Shown: one piece after another, positions 1 to 6,386 of the stretch
Numbering within the stretch: position 1 is the first letter of the stretch
How the letters are laid out: each line of letters starts with the position of its first letter
Source of the DNA: Solirubrobacterales bacterium
GTDB taxonomy: Bacteria; Actinomycetota; Thermoleophilia; Solirubrobacterales; Solirubrobacteraceae
Length of the DNA: 15,922 nt
Direction: 5' to 3'
NCBI GenBank assembly: GCA_015655225.1
Contig: JAATFK010000665.1
Coordinates: forward strand, 1 to 15,922
The notes under the pieces: model-generated
The model's database searches: none
Told to the model about the DNA's origin: nothing
What the model saw: the letters and a program-made list of their open reading frames with translations, nothing else
Program-made: the position numbers and the translations under genes

Positions 1-204
1 CTGGCGGTCGTCGTCCCGCGCCCCGGCGAGCCGGCGCCGGAGCCGGACGAGCTGATCGCCTGGGCCCGCGAGCGGGTCGCGCACCACAAGCGACCGCGGC
101 TGGTGGCGGTCGTCGACGAGCTGCCGCTCGGCCCCAGCCGGAAGGTCCTCAAGCGCGAGCTGCGCGAGCGCTTCGCGGCGCTTGCCGATGGCGCTTCCGG
201 GTAG
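1..204 (+). CDS. Acyl-CoA synthetase / AMP-binding enzyme, C-terminal end (partial)
   Basis: Partial gene; only the last 67 residues are inside the window, in frame from base 1 to TAG at 202-204. The sequence reads as the small C-terminal domain of ANL-superfamily adenylating enzymes (acyl-CoA synthetases, CoA ligases), which form an acyl-adenylate and then the thioester. Visible landmarks are the helix WARERVAHHKRPR (residues 21-33), the strand VAVVDELP and the A10 motif PSRKVLKREL near the end. The A10 lysine (Lys48 of the visible part) that contacts the acyl-adenylate is kept, but the usual Gly just before it is Arg. Substrate cannot be judged because the adenylation core lies upstream. 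The PfpI-family gene starts 35 bases later with its own ribosome binding site; co-transcription is possible. Confidence 0.85.
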   Translation: MAVVVPRPGEPAPEPDELIAWARERVAHHKRPRLVAVVDELPLGPSRKVLKRELRERFAALADGASG

Positions 205-239
205 CTGTTCCTCTGCACCGCAACGACAGGAGGAACGTC

Positions 240-809
240 ATGGCACAGGACCTGCACGGCAAGCACGTCGCTTTCCTCGCGGCCGACGGCGTCGAGCGCG
301 TCGAGCTGGAGCAGCCACGCGAGGCGCTCGACGACGCGGGCGCCACCACCACGCTGCTGTCGATCCACGACGGCGAGATCGTCGCCCGCAACGGCGACCT
401 CGAGCCGGCCGGCACCTTCAGAGTCGACGGCCTGGTCGCCGACGCGGCGGTCGACGACTTCGACGCCCTCGTCCTCCCGGGCGGGACCGTCAACCCCGAC
501 AGACTGCGGATCGACACGGACGCGGTCGCGTTCGTCCGCGACTTCTTCGACAGCGGCAAGCCGATCGGCGCGATCTGCCACGGACCGTGGACGCTGCTGG
601 AGGCGGGCGTCGTCAGAGGCCGCACGATGACGGCGTGGCCGAGCGTCCGGAGCGATCTGCGCAACGGCGGCGCGAACGTCGTCGACGAGGAGGTCGTGAC
701 CGACGAGGGCCTCGTCACGAGCCGCAGACCGGACGACATCCCGGCGTTCGTCGCGAAGCTCGTGGAGGAGATCGCCGAGGGCGCCCACGTGCGCACCGCG
801 GCGGCCTAG
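240..809 (+). CDS. DJ-1/PfpI family protein (type 1 glutamine amidotransferase-like)
   Basis: 189-residue cytosolic protein of the DJ-1/PfpI superfamily, whose members act as deglycases, chaperones or proteases; the exact activity here is unknown. Seen in the sequence: an N-terminal strand KHVAFLAADGVERVELEQP with the family's conserved Glu (about Glu22), the LVLPGG turn at 78-82, and the nucleophile elbow GAICHGPW with Cys113-His114. Length fits the PfpI/YhbO group. The ATG at 240 is preceded by a perfect AGGAGG at 228-233 with six bases of spacing, which fixes the start. It ends at TAG 807-809, and its last bases overlap the stop codon of the convergent nhaA. Several Arg codons are AGA. Family call is firm; a stress role is inferred from relatives. 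Confidence 0.93.
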   Translation: MAQDLHGKHVAFLAADGVERVELEQPREALDDAGATTTLLSIHDGEIVARNGDLEPAGTFRVDGLVADAAVDDFDALVLPGGTVNPDRLRIDTDAVAFVRDFFDSGKPIGAICHGPWTLLEAGVVRGRTMTAWPSVRSDLRNGGANVVDEEVVTDEGLVTSRRPDDIPAFVAKLVEEIAEGAHVRTAAA

Positions 810-2050
810 CCGCTGCTGTCGCCGCCGTCTCCCGGCGCGACCCGGCGCAGCAGCGCGACGCCGAGCAGCGCGGCGAGCACGGAGGCGATCAGCACGCCGA
901 CCTTCGCCTCGTCCCGCAGGCGCGGGTCGTCGAAGGCGAGATCGGCGATGAAGAGCGAGACGGTGAACCCGATCCCGGCCAGCGACGAGGCGCCGGGCAG
1001 GTGCCGCGGGCGGAAGCCCTCCGGCAGCGGCCCGACGCCGAGTCGCACCGCGGCGCTCGTCGCGAGTCCGATCCCGAGCGCCTTGCCGAGCACGAGCCCG
1101 GCGATCACGCCGAGCGTCACGGGCGAGCCGAGCGCGTGGCCGAGACGGCCGCCGCCCAGCTCGACGCCGGCGTTCGCGAGCGCGAACAGCGGGATCACGA
1201 GGTAGCTGGCGAGCGGGTGCAGCAGCGCCTCGAAGCGCTCGTTCGGCGAGTCGGCGTCGGGGTCAGCGCCCGCGTCGGGCGCGCCGTCGCGCGGGCTGGC
1301 CGCGACCAACGCCCCCAGCACGACGCCCGCGATCGTCGGGTGGACGCCCGACTTCAGCGTCGCGACCCACAGCGCCAGCCCGGCGACCGCGTAGACCGGC
1401 CCGCTCCAGCGCCACAGCCGCCGGCCGACGACGATCGCGACGAGCAGCCCGCCCGCGACCGCGAGCGCCGTCCCGTCGATCCCGTGCGCGTAGAAGACCG
1501 CGATCACGACGATCGCCCCGACGTCGTCGACGATCGCGAGCGTCAGCAGGAACAGCCGCACGCCGGCCGGCGCGCGGCTTCCCAGCAGCGCCAGCGCGCC
1601 CAGCACGAACGCGACGTCGGTCGCCATCACGATCCCCCAGCCGTGCGCCCCGCGGCCGCCGAGGTTGACGGCCGTGTAGATCAGCGCCGGCGCGACCATC
1701 CCCGCGAGGGCGGCGATCGCCGGGACCGCGGCCGCGCGCCGGTCGCGCAGGTCGCCGATCTCCAGCTCGCGCCGGATCTCCAGCCCGATCACGAAGAAGA
1801 AGAGCGCCATCAGCCCGTCGTTGACCCAGTGGCGCAGGTCCTCGTGCAGGGCGAGCCCCGCGACGTCGAGGTTCGCGTGGGTCGACCAGAGGTCGGCGTA
1901 CTCGTGCTTCAGCGGCGAGTTGGCCCAGACGAGCGCGGCGACGGTCGCCGCCAGCAGGAGGCCGGCGCTGCCGGTCTCGGTCGCGAGGAAGCGGGCCAGC
2001 GAGCGGGCGGCTCGGTCATGCCACGGCGTCTGGCCTGGGGCGTCGCGCAC
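806..2050 (-). CDS. nhaA: Na+/H+ antiporter NhaA
   Basis: Inner-membrane NhaA-type antiporter, which exchanges cytoplasmic Na+ (or Li+) for external protons and serves in pH and salt homeostasis. About 414 residues with many hydrophobic helices. Hallmarks visible: ALFFFVIGLEIRREL at 82-96, ATDVAFVLGALALLG at 143-157 with Asp145, the paired ion-binding aspartates in LAIVDDVG (Asp175-Asp176), and the conserved lysine in LVLGKALGI (Lys323). The extension SPRDGAPDAGADPDADSPNERFE at about 252-274 is an acidic cytoplasmic-type loop. The GTG at 2050 was chosen because it gives the family's normal N-terminus; the frame stays open upstream to 2302 but would add an 84-residue Arg-rich stretch overlapping the STAS gene. 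AGA codons, common elsewhere in the window, were not noticed here. Convergent with the PfpI gene, divergent from the STAS gene. Confidence 0.95.
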   Translation of the reverse strand: MRDAPGQTPWHDRAARSLARFLATETGSAGLLLAATVAALVWANSPLKHEYADLWSTHANLDVAGLALHEDLRHWVNDGLMALFFFVIGLEIRRELEIGDLRDRRAAAVPAIAALAGMVAPALIYTAVNLGGRGAHGWGIVMATDVAFVLGALALLGSRAPAGVRLFLLTLAIVDDVGAIVVIAVFYAHGIDGTALAVAGGLLVAIVVGRRLWRWSGPVYAVAGLALWVATLKSGVHPTIAGVVLGALVAASPRDGAPDAGADPDADSPNERFEALLHPLASYLVIPLFALANAGVELGGGRLGHALGSPVTLGVIAGLVLGKALGIGLATSAAVRLGVGPLPEGFRPRHLPGASSLAGIGFTVSLFIADLAFDDPRLRDEAKVGVLIASVLAALLGVALLRRVAPGDGGDSSG

Positions 2051-2060
2051 CGTCGGGCGC

Positions 2061-2066
2061 AGTCTA
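2061..2066 (-). promoter_or_regulatory. Putative -10 element of nhaA
   Basis: On the minus strand TAGACT fits the TANNNT -10 consensus and lies ten bases before the chosen GTG at 2050, so a transcript would have almost no leader. A similar TAGAGT points the other way at 2101-2106 before the STAS gene. No convincing -35 box was seen, so this is tentative. Confidence 0.35.
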
Positions 2067-2142
2067 CGAGAGCGACGCCTCCCGTCCGCGCGCCAACGCG
2101 TAGAGTTGCGGGCGTCTGCGCCGGACCCGCGCGACGCCGACC

Positions 2143-2493
2143 ATGACCGCCAACGACCGCCCCACGTCCACCGGCGCCGCCGCGTTCTCGATCGTCGCCT
2201 CCGACGAGGGTGAGGCCTATCGCCTGCGCCTCGCCGGCGAGCTGGACATCGCCGGGATCGAGACCGCCCAAGCGGCGCTCGCGGCCGCCGCCGAGACCGC
2301 ACCGGCGCGCCTCGTGATCGACCTCTCGGGCCTCGCGTTCATCGACTCCAGCGGCCTGCGCTTCATCATCGCGACGCGCGCGCTCTGCGACGAGCGCGGG
2401 ATCGAGCTGTCGCTCGTGCCCGGCGGCCTCGCCGTGCAGCGGATCTTCGAGGTCACGCGCCTCGACCAGCTGCTCCCGTTCGCCGACGGCTAG
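2143..2493 (+). CDS. STAS-domain anti-sigma-factor antagonist (SpoIIAA/RsbV-like)
   Basis: 116-residue single-domain cytosolic protein. STAS antagonists bind an anti-sigma kinase when unphosphorylated and so release a sigma factor; phosphorylation of one serine switches them off. The sequence shows the full fold: LRLAGELDIAGIETAQAAL at 28-46, LVIDLSGLAFIDSSGLRFI at 57-75, and a C-terminal LSLVPGGLAVQRIFEVTRLDQLLPF. Asp68-Ser69-Ser70-Gly71 matches the phosphorylation loop; Ser69 is the likely site by comparison with RsbV and SpoIIAA. ATG at 2143 has no good Shine-Dalgarno; a TAGAGT at 2101-2106 could be its -10. The gene converges on a SpoIIE-type phosphatase only 15 bases away, the type of enzyme that reactivates such proteins. 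The partner kinase and sigma factor are not in the window. Confidence 0.93.
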   Translation: MTANDRPTSTGAAAFSIVASDEGEAYRLRLAGELDIAGIETAQAALAAAAETAPARLVIDLSGLAFIDSSGLRFIIATRALCDERGIELSLVPGGLAVQRIFEVTRLDQLLPFADG

Positions 2494-2509
2494 CGGACCC
2501 GGCCCCGCT
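2492..2509. terminator. Possible small bidirectional terminator hairpin between convergent genes
   Basis: AGCGG at 2492-2496 and CCGCT at 2505-2509 form a short perfect inverted repeat with an eight-base loop, sitting exactly where the STAS and phosphatase genes converge. There is no T-tract and the stem is short, so support is weak. Confidence 0.3.
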
Positions 2510-4029
2510 CAGTCGACCGCGAGGACGACGAGCGTCGCGTCGTCCTGCAGCGGCTCGGTCCAGCTCTCGGTGACGGCCCGCTGGATCGCCATCGCGGTCG
2601 CCGCCGCGGTGGGCGCGCCGGCCGCCCGGATCGCGTGCCGCAGCCCGTCGACGCCGAAGGTGCCGCCGCCCTCGACGCGGCGCTCGGTGATGCCGTCGGT
2701 CACGAGCACGAGGCGCTCGCCGGGGTCGAGTCGCACCTGGCTCGTCGCGTAGCTCGGGGTTCTCTCGCCGCTGCCGAGCGGCGGATGCACCGGCCCGTCG
2801 AGCGCGGTGATCGTGCCGTCGGGGTCGACCAGCTGGCCGGCCGGGTGGCCGCAGTTGATCCAGGCGAGCGTCGCCGTCGGGGCGTGCCAGCGTGCGAGGA
2901 TCGCGGTCACGGAGAAGTCGCGGTTGCCGAGCGCGCGGACGACCTCGTCCATCGAGACGACCGCCTGCACGAGGTCCTGTCCGCTGCGGCGCGCGGCGCG
3001 CAGCGCTCCGAGGGCGGCCGCGCCGAGGCCCGCCGCGGTCGGGCCGTGGCCGGCGGCGTCGGCGATCGCGAGCCAGGTGCCGTCGCGGTTCTCGACGAAG
3101 TCGAACCAGTCGCCGCCGACCTCGTATGTCGGCAACAGCCCGCCGGCGAGCTGGGCGCCCGTGACGCGCGCGATCCGCGGCGGCAGCAGGTGGTGCTGGA
3201 CCTCGGCGGCCGCCGTGGTCGGCTTGCGCCGCCGAGCTGACTCGATCAGGTCGGTGTAGTCGTTCGCCAGCTCGAGCGCGGCGGCGCCCTGCTTCGCGAT
3301 GTCGGCCAGCGAGGTGAGCGGCTGGCCGACGCACAGCAGCAGCCCCAGGACCCGGCCGCGCAGCCACAGCGGCTCGGCGACGCAGCGCGGCAGCTCCTCT
3401 CGCAGCCGCTCGTAGAAGCCCGGCAAGCCCTCGGGCACGATCTCGGGGCCGAGCGCGGGCGGCGCCTGCAGCCGCTGCGGGAAGTCCTCCGAGCCGGCGA
3501 GCCGCACCAGCTCCGAGCCGTCGATGTCGACGACGTAGAGCGCGACCGCGACGCCCGCGGCGCGGCGCGCCTCGGCGACCAGCTGGTCGGCGATCAGGTG
3601 CGGCGGCACCTCGTCGAGGATGTGGGTGACCTCGAGCGGCAGCGGCTCGGCGCGCCCGAGGCGGCCGGGCGGCTGATAGGGCAGCGTCGCGACGTCGGTC
3701 GCCGCTGCCGGGCGCGTCGGCGGTCTGGCATAGCTGTCGCCCTGCAGCTGGCGCTGCGCGAGCGCGGCGGTGAGCGCCTCGCGCGTCGGGAAGTGGCGGT
3801 ACAGCGTCGAGCGGCCGACGCCCGCGGCGGCGGCGACCTGCGCCATGCTCGTCCGCCGGTCGCCCAGCAGGCTCGCGGCCGCCGTCAGGATCCGCTCCCG
3901 GCTCGCTACCGCGTCCGACCGGAGGCCGGCGGCCTCGAGCCCGGCTTCGTCGCGATCGGGGGCCACGTCGTCGTTGAGCACTGGCTCAGACGGTACCCCA
4001 GGCGGCGGTGGCTCCGTGCGTCTCGGCAT
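2509..4029 (-). CDS. TetR-type HTH - GAF-like - SpoIIE PP2C phosphatase fusion
   Basis: 506-residue multidomain protein. Residues 43-90 (SRERILTAAASLL...VGRSTLYRHFPTREAL) are a textbook TetR_N helix-turn-helix. Residues about 130-262 look like a GAF-type sensor with a final helix. Residues about 275-506 are a SpoIIE/RsbU-type PP2C domain: AEVQHHLLPP at 275-284, the metal-binding GGDWFD (Asp307), IADAAGHG (Asp324), LVTDGITE (Asp445) and QDDATL (Asp496-Asp497). All expected metal ligands appear present, so it should be active, dephosphorylating a STAS protein; the STAS gene next door is the obvious candidate. The ATG at 4029 was chosen because it begins a normal Pro-rich leader to the HTH, whereas upstream codons run through the AT-rich intergenic region into the divergent gene. 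TetR proteins normally carry a ligand domain, so the PP2C replacement is odd. The ligand is unknown. Confidence 0.9.
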   Translation of the reverse strand: MPRRTEPPPPGVPSEPVLNDDVAPDRDEAGLEAAGLRSDAVASRERILTAAASLLGDRRTSMAQVAAAAGVGRSTLYRHFPTREALTAALAQRQLQGDSYARPPTRPAAATDVATLPYQPPGRLGRAEPLPLEVTHILDEVPPHLIADQLVAEARRAAGVAVALYVVDIDGSELVRLAGSEDFPQRLQAPPALGPEIVPEGLPGFYERLREELPRCVAEPLWLRGRVLGLLLCVGQPLTSLADIAKQGAAALELANDYTDLIESARRRKPTTAAAEVQHHLLPPRIARVTGAQLAGGLLPTYEVGGDWFDFVENRDGTWLAIADAAGHGPTAAGLGAAALGALRAARRSGQDLVQAVVSMDEVVRALGNRDFSVTAILARWHAPTATLAWINCGHPAGQLVDPDGTITALDGPVHPPLGSGERTPSYATSQVRLDPGERLVLVTDGITERRVEGGGTFGVDGLRHAIRAAGAPTAAATAMAIQRAVTESWTEPLQDDATLVVLAVD

Positions 4030-4083
4030 CGTGGGATCCCGGTACCCGCCTGGAACGTATTGGGACAGATGTAAGGGGGATTG

Positions 4084-4110
4084 TGTGCCAAGACACCGAT
4101 AGCTGGCACA
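4084..4110. repeat. Inverted repeat TGTGCCA-N13-TGGCACA, candidate operator
   Basis: Perfect seven-base arms at 4084-4090 and 4104-4110 with a 13-base spacer, lying midway between the divergent start codons. Symmetry and position suit a dimeric repressor such as the TetR-type HTH of the adjacent phosphatase; that link is inference. Confidence 0.5.
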
Positions 4111-4118
4111 TATCTGGT

Positions 4119-4135
4119 ACAAAATGGTGATTTGT
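4119..4135. repeat. Inverted repeat ACAAA-N7-TTTGT, candidate second operator
   Basis: Five-base arms at 4119-4123 and 4131-4135. The right arm overlaps the possible -35 of the stress operon, so a protein bound here could block transcription. Short arms make chance occurrence possible. Confidence 0.3.
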
Positions 4136-4154
4136 GTCCCGTCTGCATGGGTAA
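4129..4154 (+). promoter_or_regulatory. Possible SigB-like promoter of the envelope-stress operon
   Basis: GATTTG at 4129-4134, a 14-base spacer, then GGGTAA at 4149-4154 resemble the general-stress sigma consensus (GTTT, spacer of about 14-16, GGGTAT). It ends 55 bases before the operon's first ATG at 4210. The -35 match is partial. It fits with stress-type genes downstream and partner-switching genes upstream. Confidence 0.35.
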
Positions 4155-4198
4155 CTGAGACGACAGCGAAGAACTTGTGACTAACCATGTCCCACTTC

Positions 4199-4204
4199 AA
4201 GGAG
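4199..4204 (+). promoter_or_regulatory. Shine-Dalgarno AAGGAG deciding the start of the PRC-barrel gene
   Basis: AAGGAG with five bases to ATG 4210. It favours 4210 over the in-frame GTG at 4177, which has no such site. Confidence 0.8.
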
Positions 4205-4209
4205 CTGCG

Positions 4210-4977
4210 ATGACGGGTATCACTGAGGGCTACGACGTGCACGGCCGCACCCTGGTCGACCGCGACGGGGACAAGCTGGGCAAGGTCGACGAGGTCTACG
4301 AGGACGGCAACAGCGGCCGTCCGGAGTGGGCGCTGATCACCTCCGGCCTGTTCGGCAGCAAGAAGACGTTCGTCCCGCTCGCCGGCGCACAGCCGGACGG
4401 CGAGGACCTGCGGATCCCGATCGAGAAGGCGCAGATGAAGGACGCGCCGCACATCGAGGCCGACGGCGAGCTGAGCGAGCCGGAGGAGCGGCAGCTGTTA
4501 GAGCACTACGGCGTCCCGTACACGACGGCCGGTTCGACGACCGCGACCGGCACGCCGACCCCGGCGCCGGCCGGTGGTGACGTCTCCGGTCGGGAGACGG
4601 ACGACGCGATGACGCGCTCGGAGGAGGAGCTGCACGTCGGCACGCGCCAGGTCGAGACGGGCCGCGCGCGCCTGCGCAAGTACGTCGTGACGGAGATGGT
4701 GACGAGAACCGTCCCGGTGCAGCACGAGGAGGTCCGGATCGAGCGCGAGCCGATCACCGACGCCAACCGCGACGCGGCGACCGACGGTCCGGGCATCTCC
4801 GACGAGGAGCACGAGGTCGTGCTGCACGCCGACGAGGCGGTCGTCGAGAAGAGCATCGTCCCGAAGGAGCGCGTGCGGCTCGGCACCGAGACCGTGGCGG
4901 GCGAGCAGGAGGTCTCCGAGGAGGTCCGCAGAGAGCGGATCGAGACCGACGGCGTCGACGACGCGCGGAGCCGCTAG
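4210..4977 (+). CDS. PRC-barrel and DUF2382 (YsnF/AvaK-like) stress protein
   Basis: 255-residue soluble protein with two parts. Residues about 10-80 are a PRC-barrel (GRTLVDRDGDKLGKVDEVY, then WALITSGLFGSKKTFVPL). After a Thr/Ala/Pro/Gly linker at 105-125, residues 134-247 are a DUF2382 domain with its repeating charged pattern: SEEELHVGTRQVETGRARLRKYV, VPVQHEEVRIEREPI and VVEKSIVPKERVRLGTETV. This pairing is known in actinobacteria and cyanobacteria and resembles B. subtilis YsnF, usually linked to general stress; the molecular role is not established. First gene of a long operon, two bases before the Asp23 gene. Codon 97 is TTA (4498-4500), a very rare codon in such GC-rich DNA. Start chosen by the strong AAGGAG at 4199-4204. 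Confidence 0.92.
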   Translation: MTGITEGYDVHGRTLVDRDGDKLGKVDEVYEDGNSGRPEWALITSGLFGSKKTFVPLAGAQPDGEDLRIPIEKAQMKDAPHIEADGELSEPEERQLLEHYGVPYTTAGSTTATGTPTPAPAGGDVSGRETDDAMTRSEEELHVGTRQVETGRARLRKYVVTEMVTRTVPVQHEEVRIEREPITDANRDAATDGPGISDEEHEVVLHADEAVVEKSIVPKERVRLGTETVAGEQEVSEEVRRERIETDGVDDARSR

Positions 4978-4979
4978 CG

Positions 4980-5450
4980 ATGTCGGCGACGCAGCAGAGC
5001 GACCAGCCGCAGGAGACGGGCTCGGGCCGGGCGGTCGCTCGCCGCGATGGCGGCGACTCGCCCCTGCAGACGGACCAGGGCGCGACCTCGATCGCCGACG
5101 GCGTCGTGACGAAGGTCGCCGGGATCGCGACGCGCGAGGTCCCCGGCGTCTATGCGCTCGGCGGCGGCGCGACGCGTGCGCTCGGCGCGGTGACGCAGAG
5201 AGTCGGCATCGGCGACGAGCGCACGCAGGGCGTGACCGTCGAGGTGGGTGAGCGCGAGGCGGCCGTCGACCTGACGATCGTCGTCGAGTACGGCGAGTCG
5301 ATCCCGACGGTCGCCAGACAGATCCGCGAGAACGTCTCGAAGCGGATCGAGGGGATCACGGGCCTGTCGGTGACGGAGGTCAACATCGCCGTCAACGACC
5401 TGCACTTCCCCGGCGACGAGCAGGACGACGAGCCGGCACGGGTCGCCTGA
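4980..5450 (+). CDS. Asp23/Gls24 family envelope stress protein
   Basis: 156-residue protein with the Asp23/Gls24 domain at about 33-143: GATSIADGVVTKVAGIATREVPGVYAL, then VTVEVGEREAAVDLTIVVEYGESIPTVARQIRENVSKRIEGITGLSVTEVNI in pieces, the family's characteristic core. In staphylococci Asp23 is abundant and held at the membrane by AmaP; loss induces cell-wall stress genes. No membrane segment here, so it would need an anchor, and AmaP-like candidates follow at 5799 and 6386. ATG at 4980 begins two bases after the previous stop, typical of translational coupling; the Shine-Dalgarno is weak. The first 30 residues are polar and probably disordered. Confidence 0.92.
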   Translation: MSATQQSDQPQETGSGRAVARRDGGDSPLQTDQGATSIADGVVTKVAGIATREVPGVYALGGGATRALGAVTQRVGIGDERTQGVTVEVGEREAAVDLTIVVEYGESIPTVARQIRENVSKRIEGITGLSVTEVNIAVNDLHFPGDEQDDEPARVA

Positions 5451-5451
5451 C

Positions 5452-5802
5452 GTGAGCACCGTCCTCGCCAGCGCACCGCCGGTCGCCGCGCGGCTTCGGC
5501 TCGCCCGCGTCGCGCTGCTCGCCGCGGCGCGCACGCCGGGCGTCCTGTCGGTCGACCCGACCGTGCTCCTGACCGAGGAGCACGGCGAGCGGGTGAAGGG
5601 CGTGCGCACGGTCGCGCAGGGCGACGGACGCTACGAGCTGGCGATCGCGCTCGTCGCCGCGCCGCTGCCGCTGCATCCGCTCGCCGACCGGGTGCGGCGT
5701 GCCGTGCGGCTCGCGGCGCGCGGCGCCGGGCTGGAGGAGCGGCTCGGCCCGATCGCGATCGCGTTCGTGGACGTGGACGATCCGAGGAAGACGGGCACAT
5801 GA
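5452..5802 (+). CDS. Divergent Asp23-like small protein
   Basis: 116-residue soluble protein starting at GTG 5452, one base after the Asp23 stop. It is not a clear copy of a named family, but its plan follows Asp23: a helix ARLRLARVALLAAARTPGV, a basic strand region around 48-56, a hydrophobic strand YELAIALVAAPLPLHPLADRVRRAV at 61-85 and a final strand IAIAFVDVDD. Comparable short Asp23-like companions occur in actinobacterial amaP/asp23 operons. It may pair with the full Asp23 protein or with the two anchors downstream. Its end overlaps the next ATG by four bases (ATGA). Assignment is from pattern and context, so moderate. Confidence 0.7.
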   Translation: MSTVLASAPPVAARLRLARVALLAAARTPGVLSVDPTVLLTEEHGERVKGVRTVAQGDGRYELAIALVAAPLPLHPLADRVRRAVRLAARGAGLEERLGPIAIAFVDVDDPRKTGT

Positions 5803-6386
5803 TCGTCCTGCGGCCGCTCGCGCGCCTGCTCACGTTCGTGCTCCTGCTGGCCGTCGCCCTCGCGGGGCTGGCCGTCGCGGTCTTCTCGGTCGAGTCGACC
5901 CGGCGCGGACTGAGCATCCCGGGGCTCGCGCACGACGCGCGCCTCCCCGAGCTGCGCGACCACGTCGGGCGCGTGCTCGCGCGGGTCGAGGCGGACGGGC
6001 CGATCGCCGCGGTCGCGGGGCTCTGCGGCCTCGGGGCGATCGCCGTCGGCCTCCTGCTGCTGCTCGGGACGGTCGGCTCGCGGCGCGAGCGGCTGATCGA
6101 GCTGGACGACGAGGGCGAGGACGGCCGCACCGCGGCGCGTCGCCGTCCGCTCGCGCAGGTCGCGGTGACGCTGGCGGAGCAGGTCCGCGACGTCACCGCC
6201 GCCGAAGCGCGGGCACGGTCGGGCCGCCGTCGCGGGACGGTCCGCGTGAGCGTCGCGCACGGCGCCGGCGTCGACCGCGACCATCTCCACGCGGAGGTCG
6301 AGGACGCGCTTTCCAGCTTCGCTGCCGTGGGTCTGCAGACCCGCGTCCAGGAACGACGCGGCGCGCGCGGCGAGCGGGTCTCGTGA
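5799..6386 (+). CDS. Two-TM AmaP/DUF6286-like membrane anchor (first copy)
   Basis: 195-residue membrane protein. Hydrophobic helices are seen at about 8-30 (LARLLTFVLLLAVALAGLAV) and 68-92 (PIAAVAGLCGLGAIAVGLLLLLG), separated by a polar loop. The C-terminal 100 residues are soluble and charged, with a weak Asp23-like helix-strand pattern (GTVRVSVAHGAGVDRDHLHAEVEDAL). This plan of two helices plus a cytoplasmic tail is that of AmaP, the Asp23 anchor, and of DUF6286 proteins of actinobacteria. Start ATG 5799 overlaps the previous stop by four bases; its own TGA overlaps the next ATG by one base. A similar protein follows directly, so this may be an ancient duplication. Confidence 0.65.
   Translation: MIVLRPLARLLTFVLLLAVALAGLAVAVFSVESTRRGLSIPGLAHDARLPELRDHVGRVLARVEADGPIAAVAGLCGLGAIAVGLLLLLGTVGSRRERLIELDDEGEDGRTAARRRPLAQVAVTLAEQVRDVTAAEARARSGRRRGTVRVSVAHGAGVDRDHLHAEVEDALSSFAAVGLQTRVQERRGARGERVS

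Larger units (their letters stand above)
4030..4209. promoter_or_regulatory. Divergent intergenic control region, AT-richer than its surroundings
   Basis: This 180-base gap separates the divergent phosphatase and envelope-stress operon. It is visibly AT-richer than the flanking coding DNA and holds at least two inverted repeats and a SigB-like -10/-35 candidate (separate entries). Both operons must be transcribed from here. GGGACA at 4062-4067 and TGTCCC at 4135-4140 also mirror each other around the whole central segment. Confidence 0.7.

Noticed and set aside
182..2146. Long open frame of 654 codons on the plus strand
   Set aside because: Composition is Arg/Gln/Asp/Pro-rich without domains; it covers the PfpI gene and the well-supported nhaA. 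It is a GC-driven shadow.
2051..2302. Upstream extension of nhaA
   Set aside because: Arg/Ser-rich, unlike any NhaA N-terminus, and overlaps the STAS gene on the other strand.
4030..4209. Horizontally acquired insert, suggested by lower GC
   Set aside because: Only the non-coding promoter region is AT-richer; flanking genes have host-like composition and there are no mobile-element ends.
4030..4452. Upstream extension of the phosphatase frame
   Set aside because: Would run through the AT-rich control region and into the PRC-barrel gene; no homologous domain.
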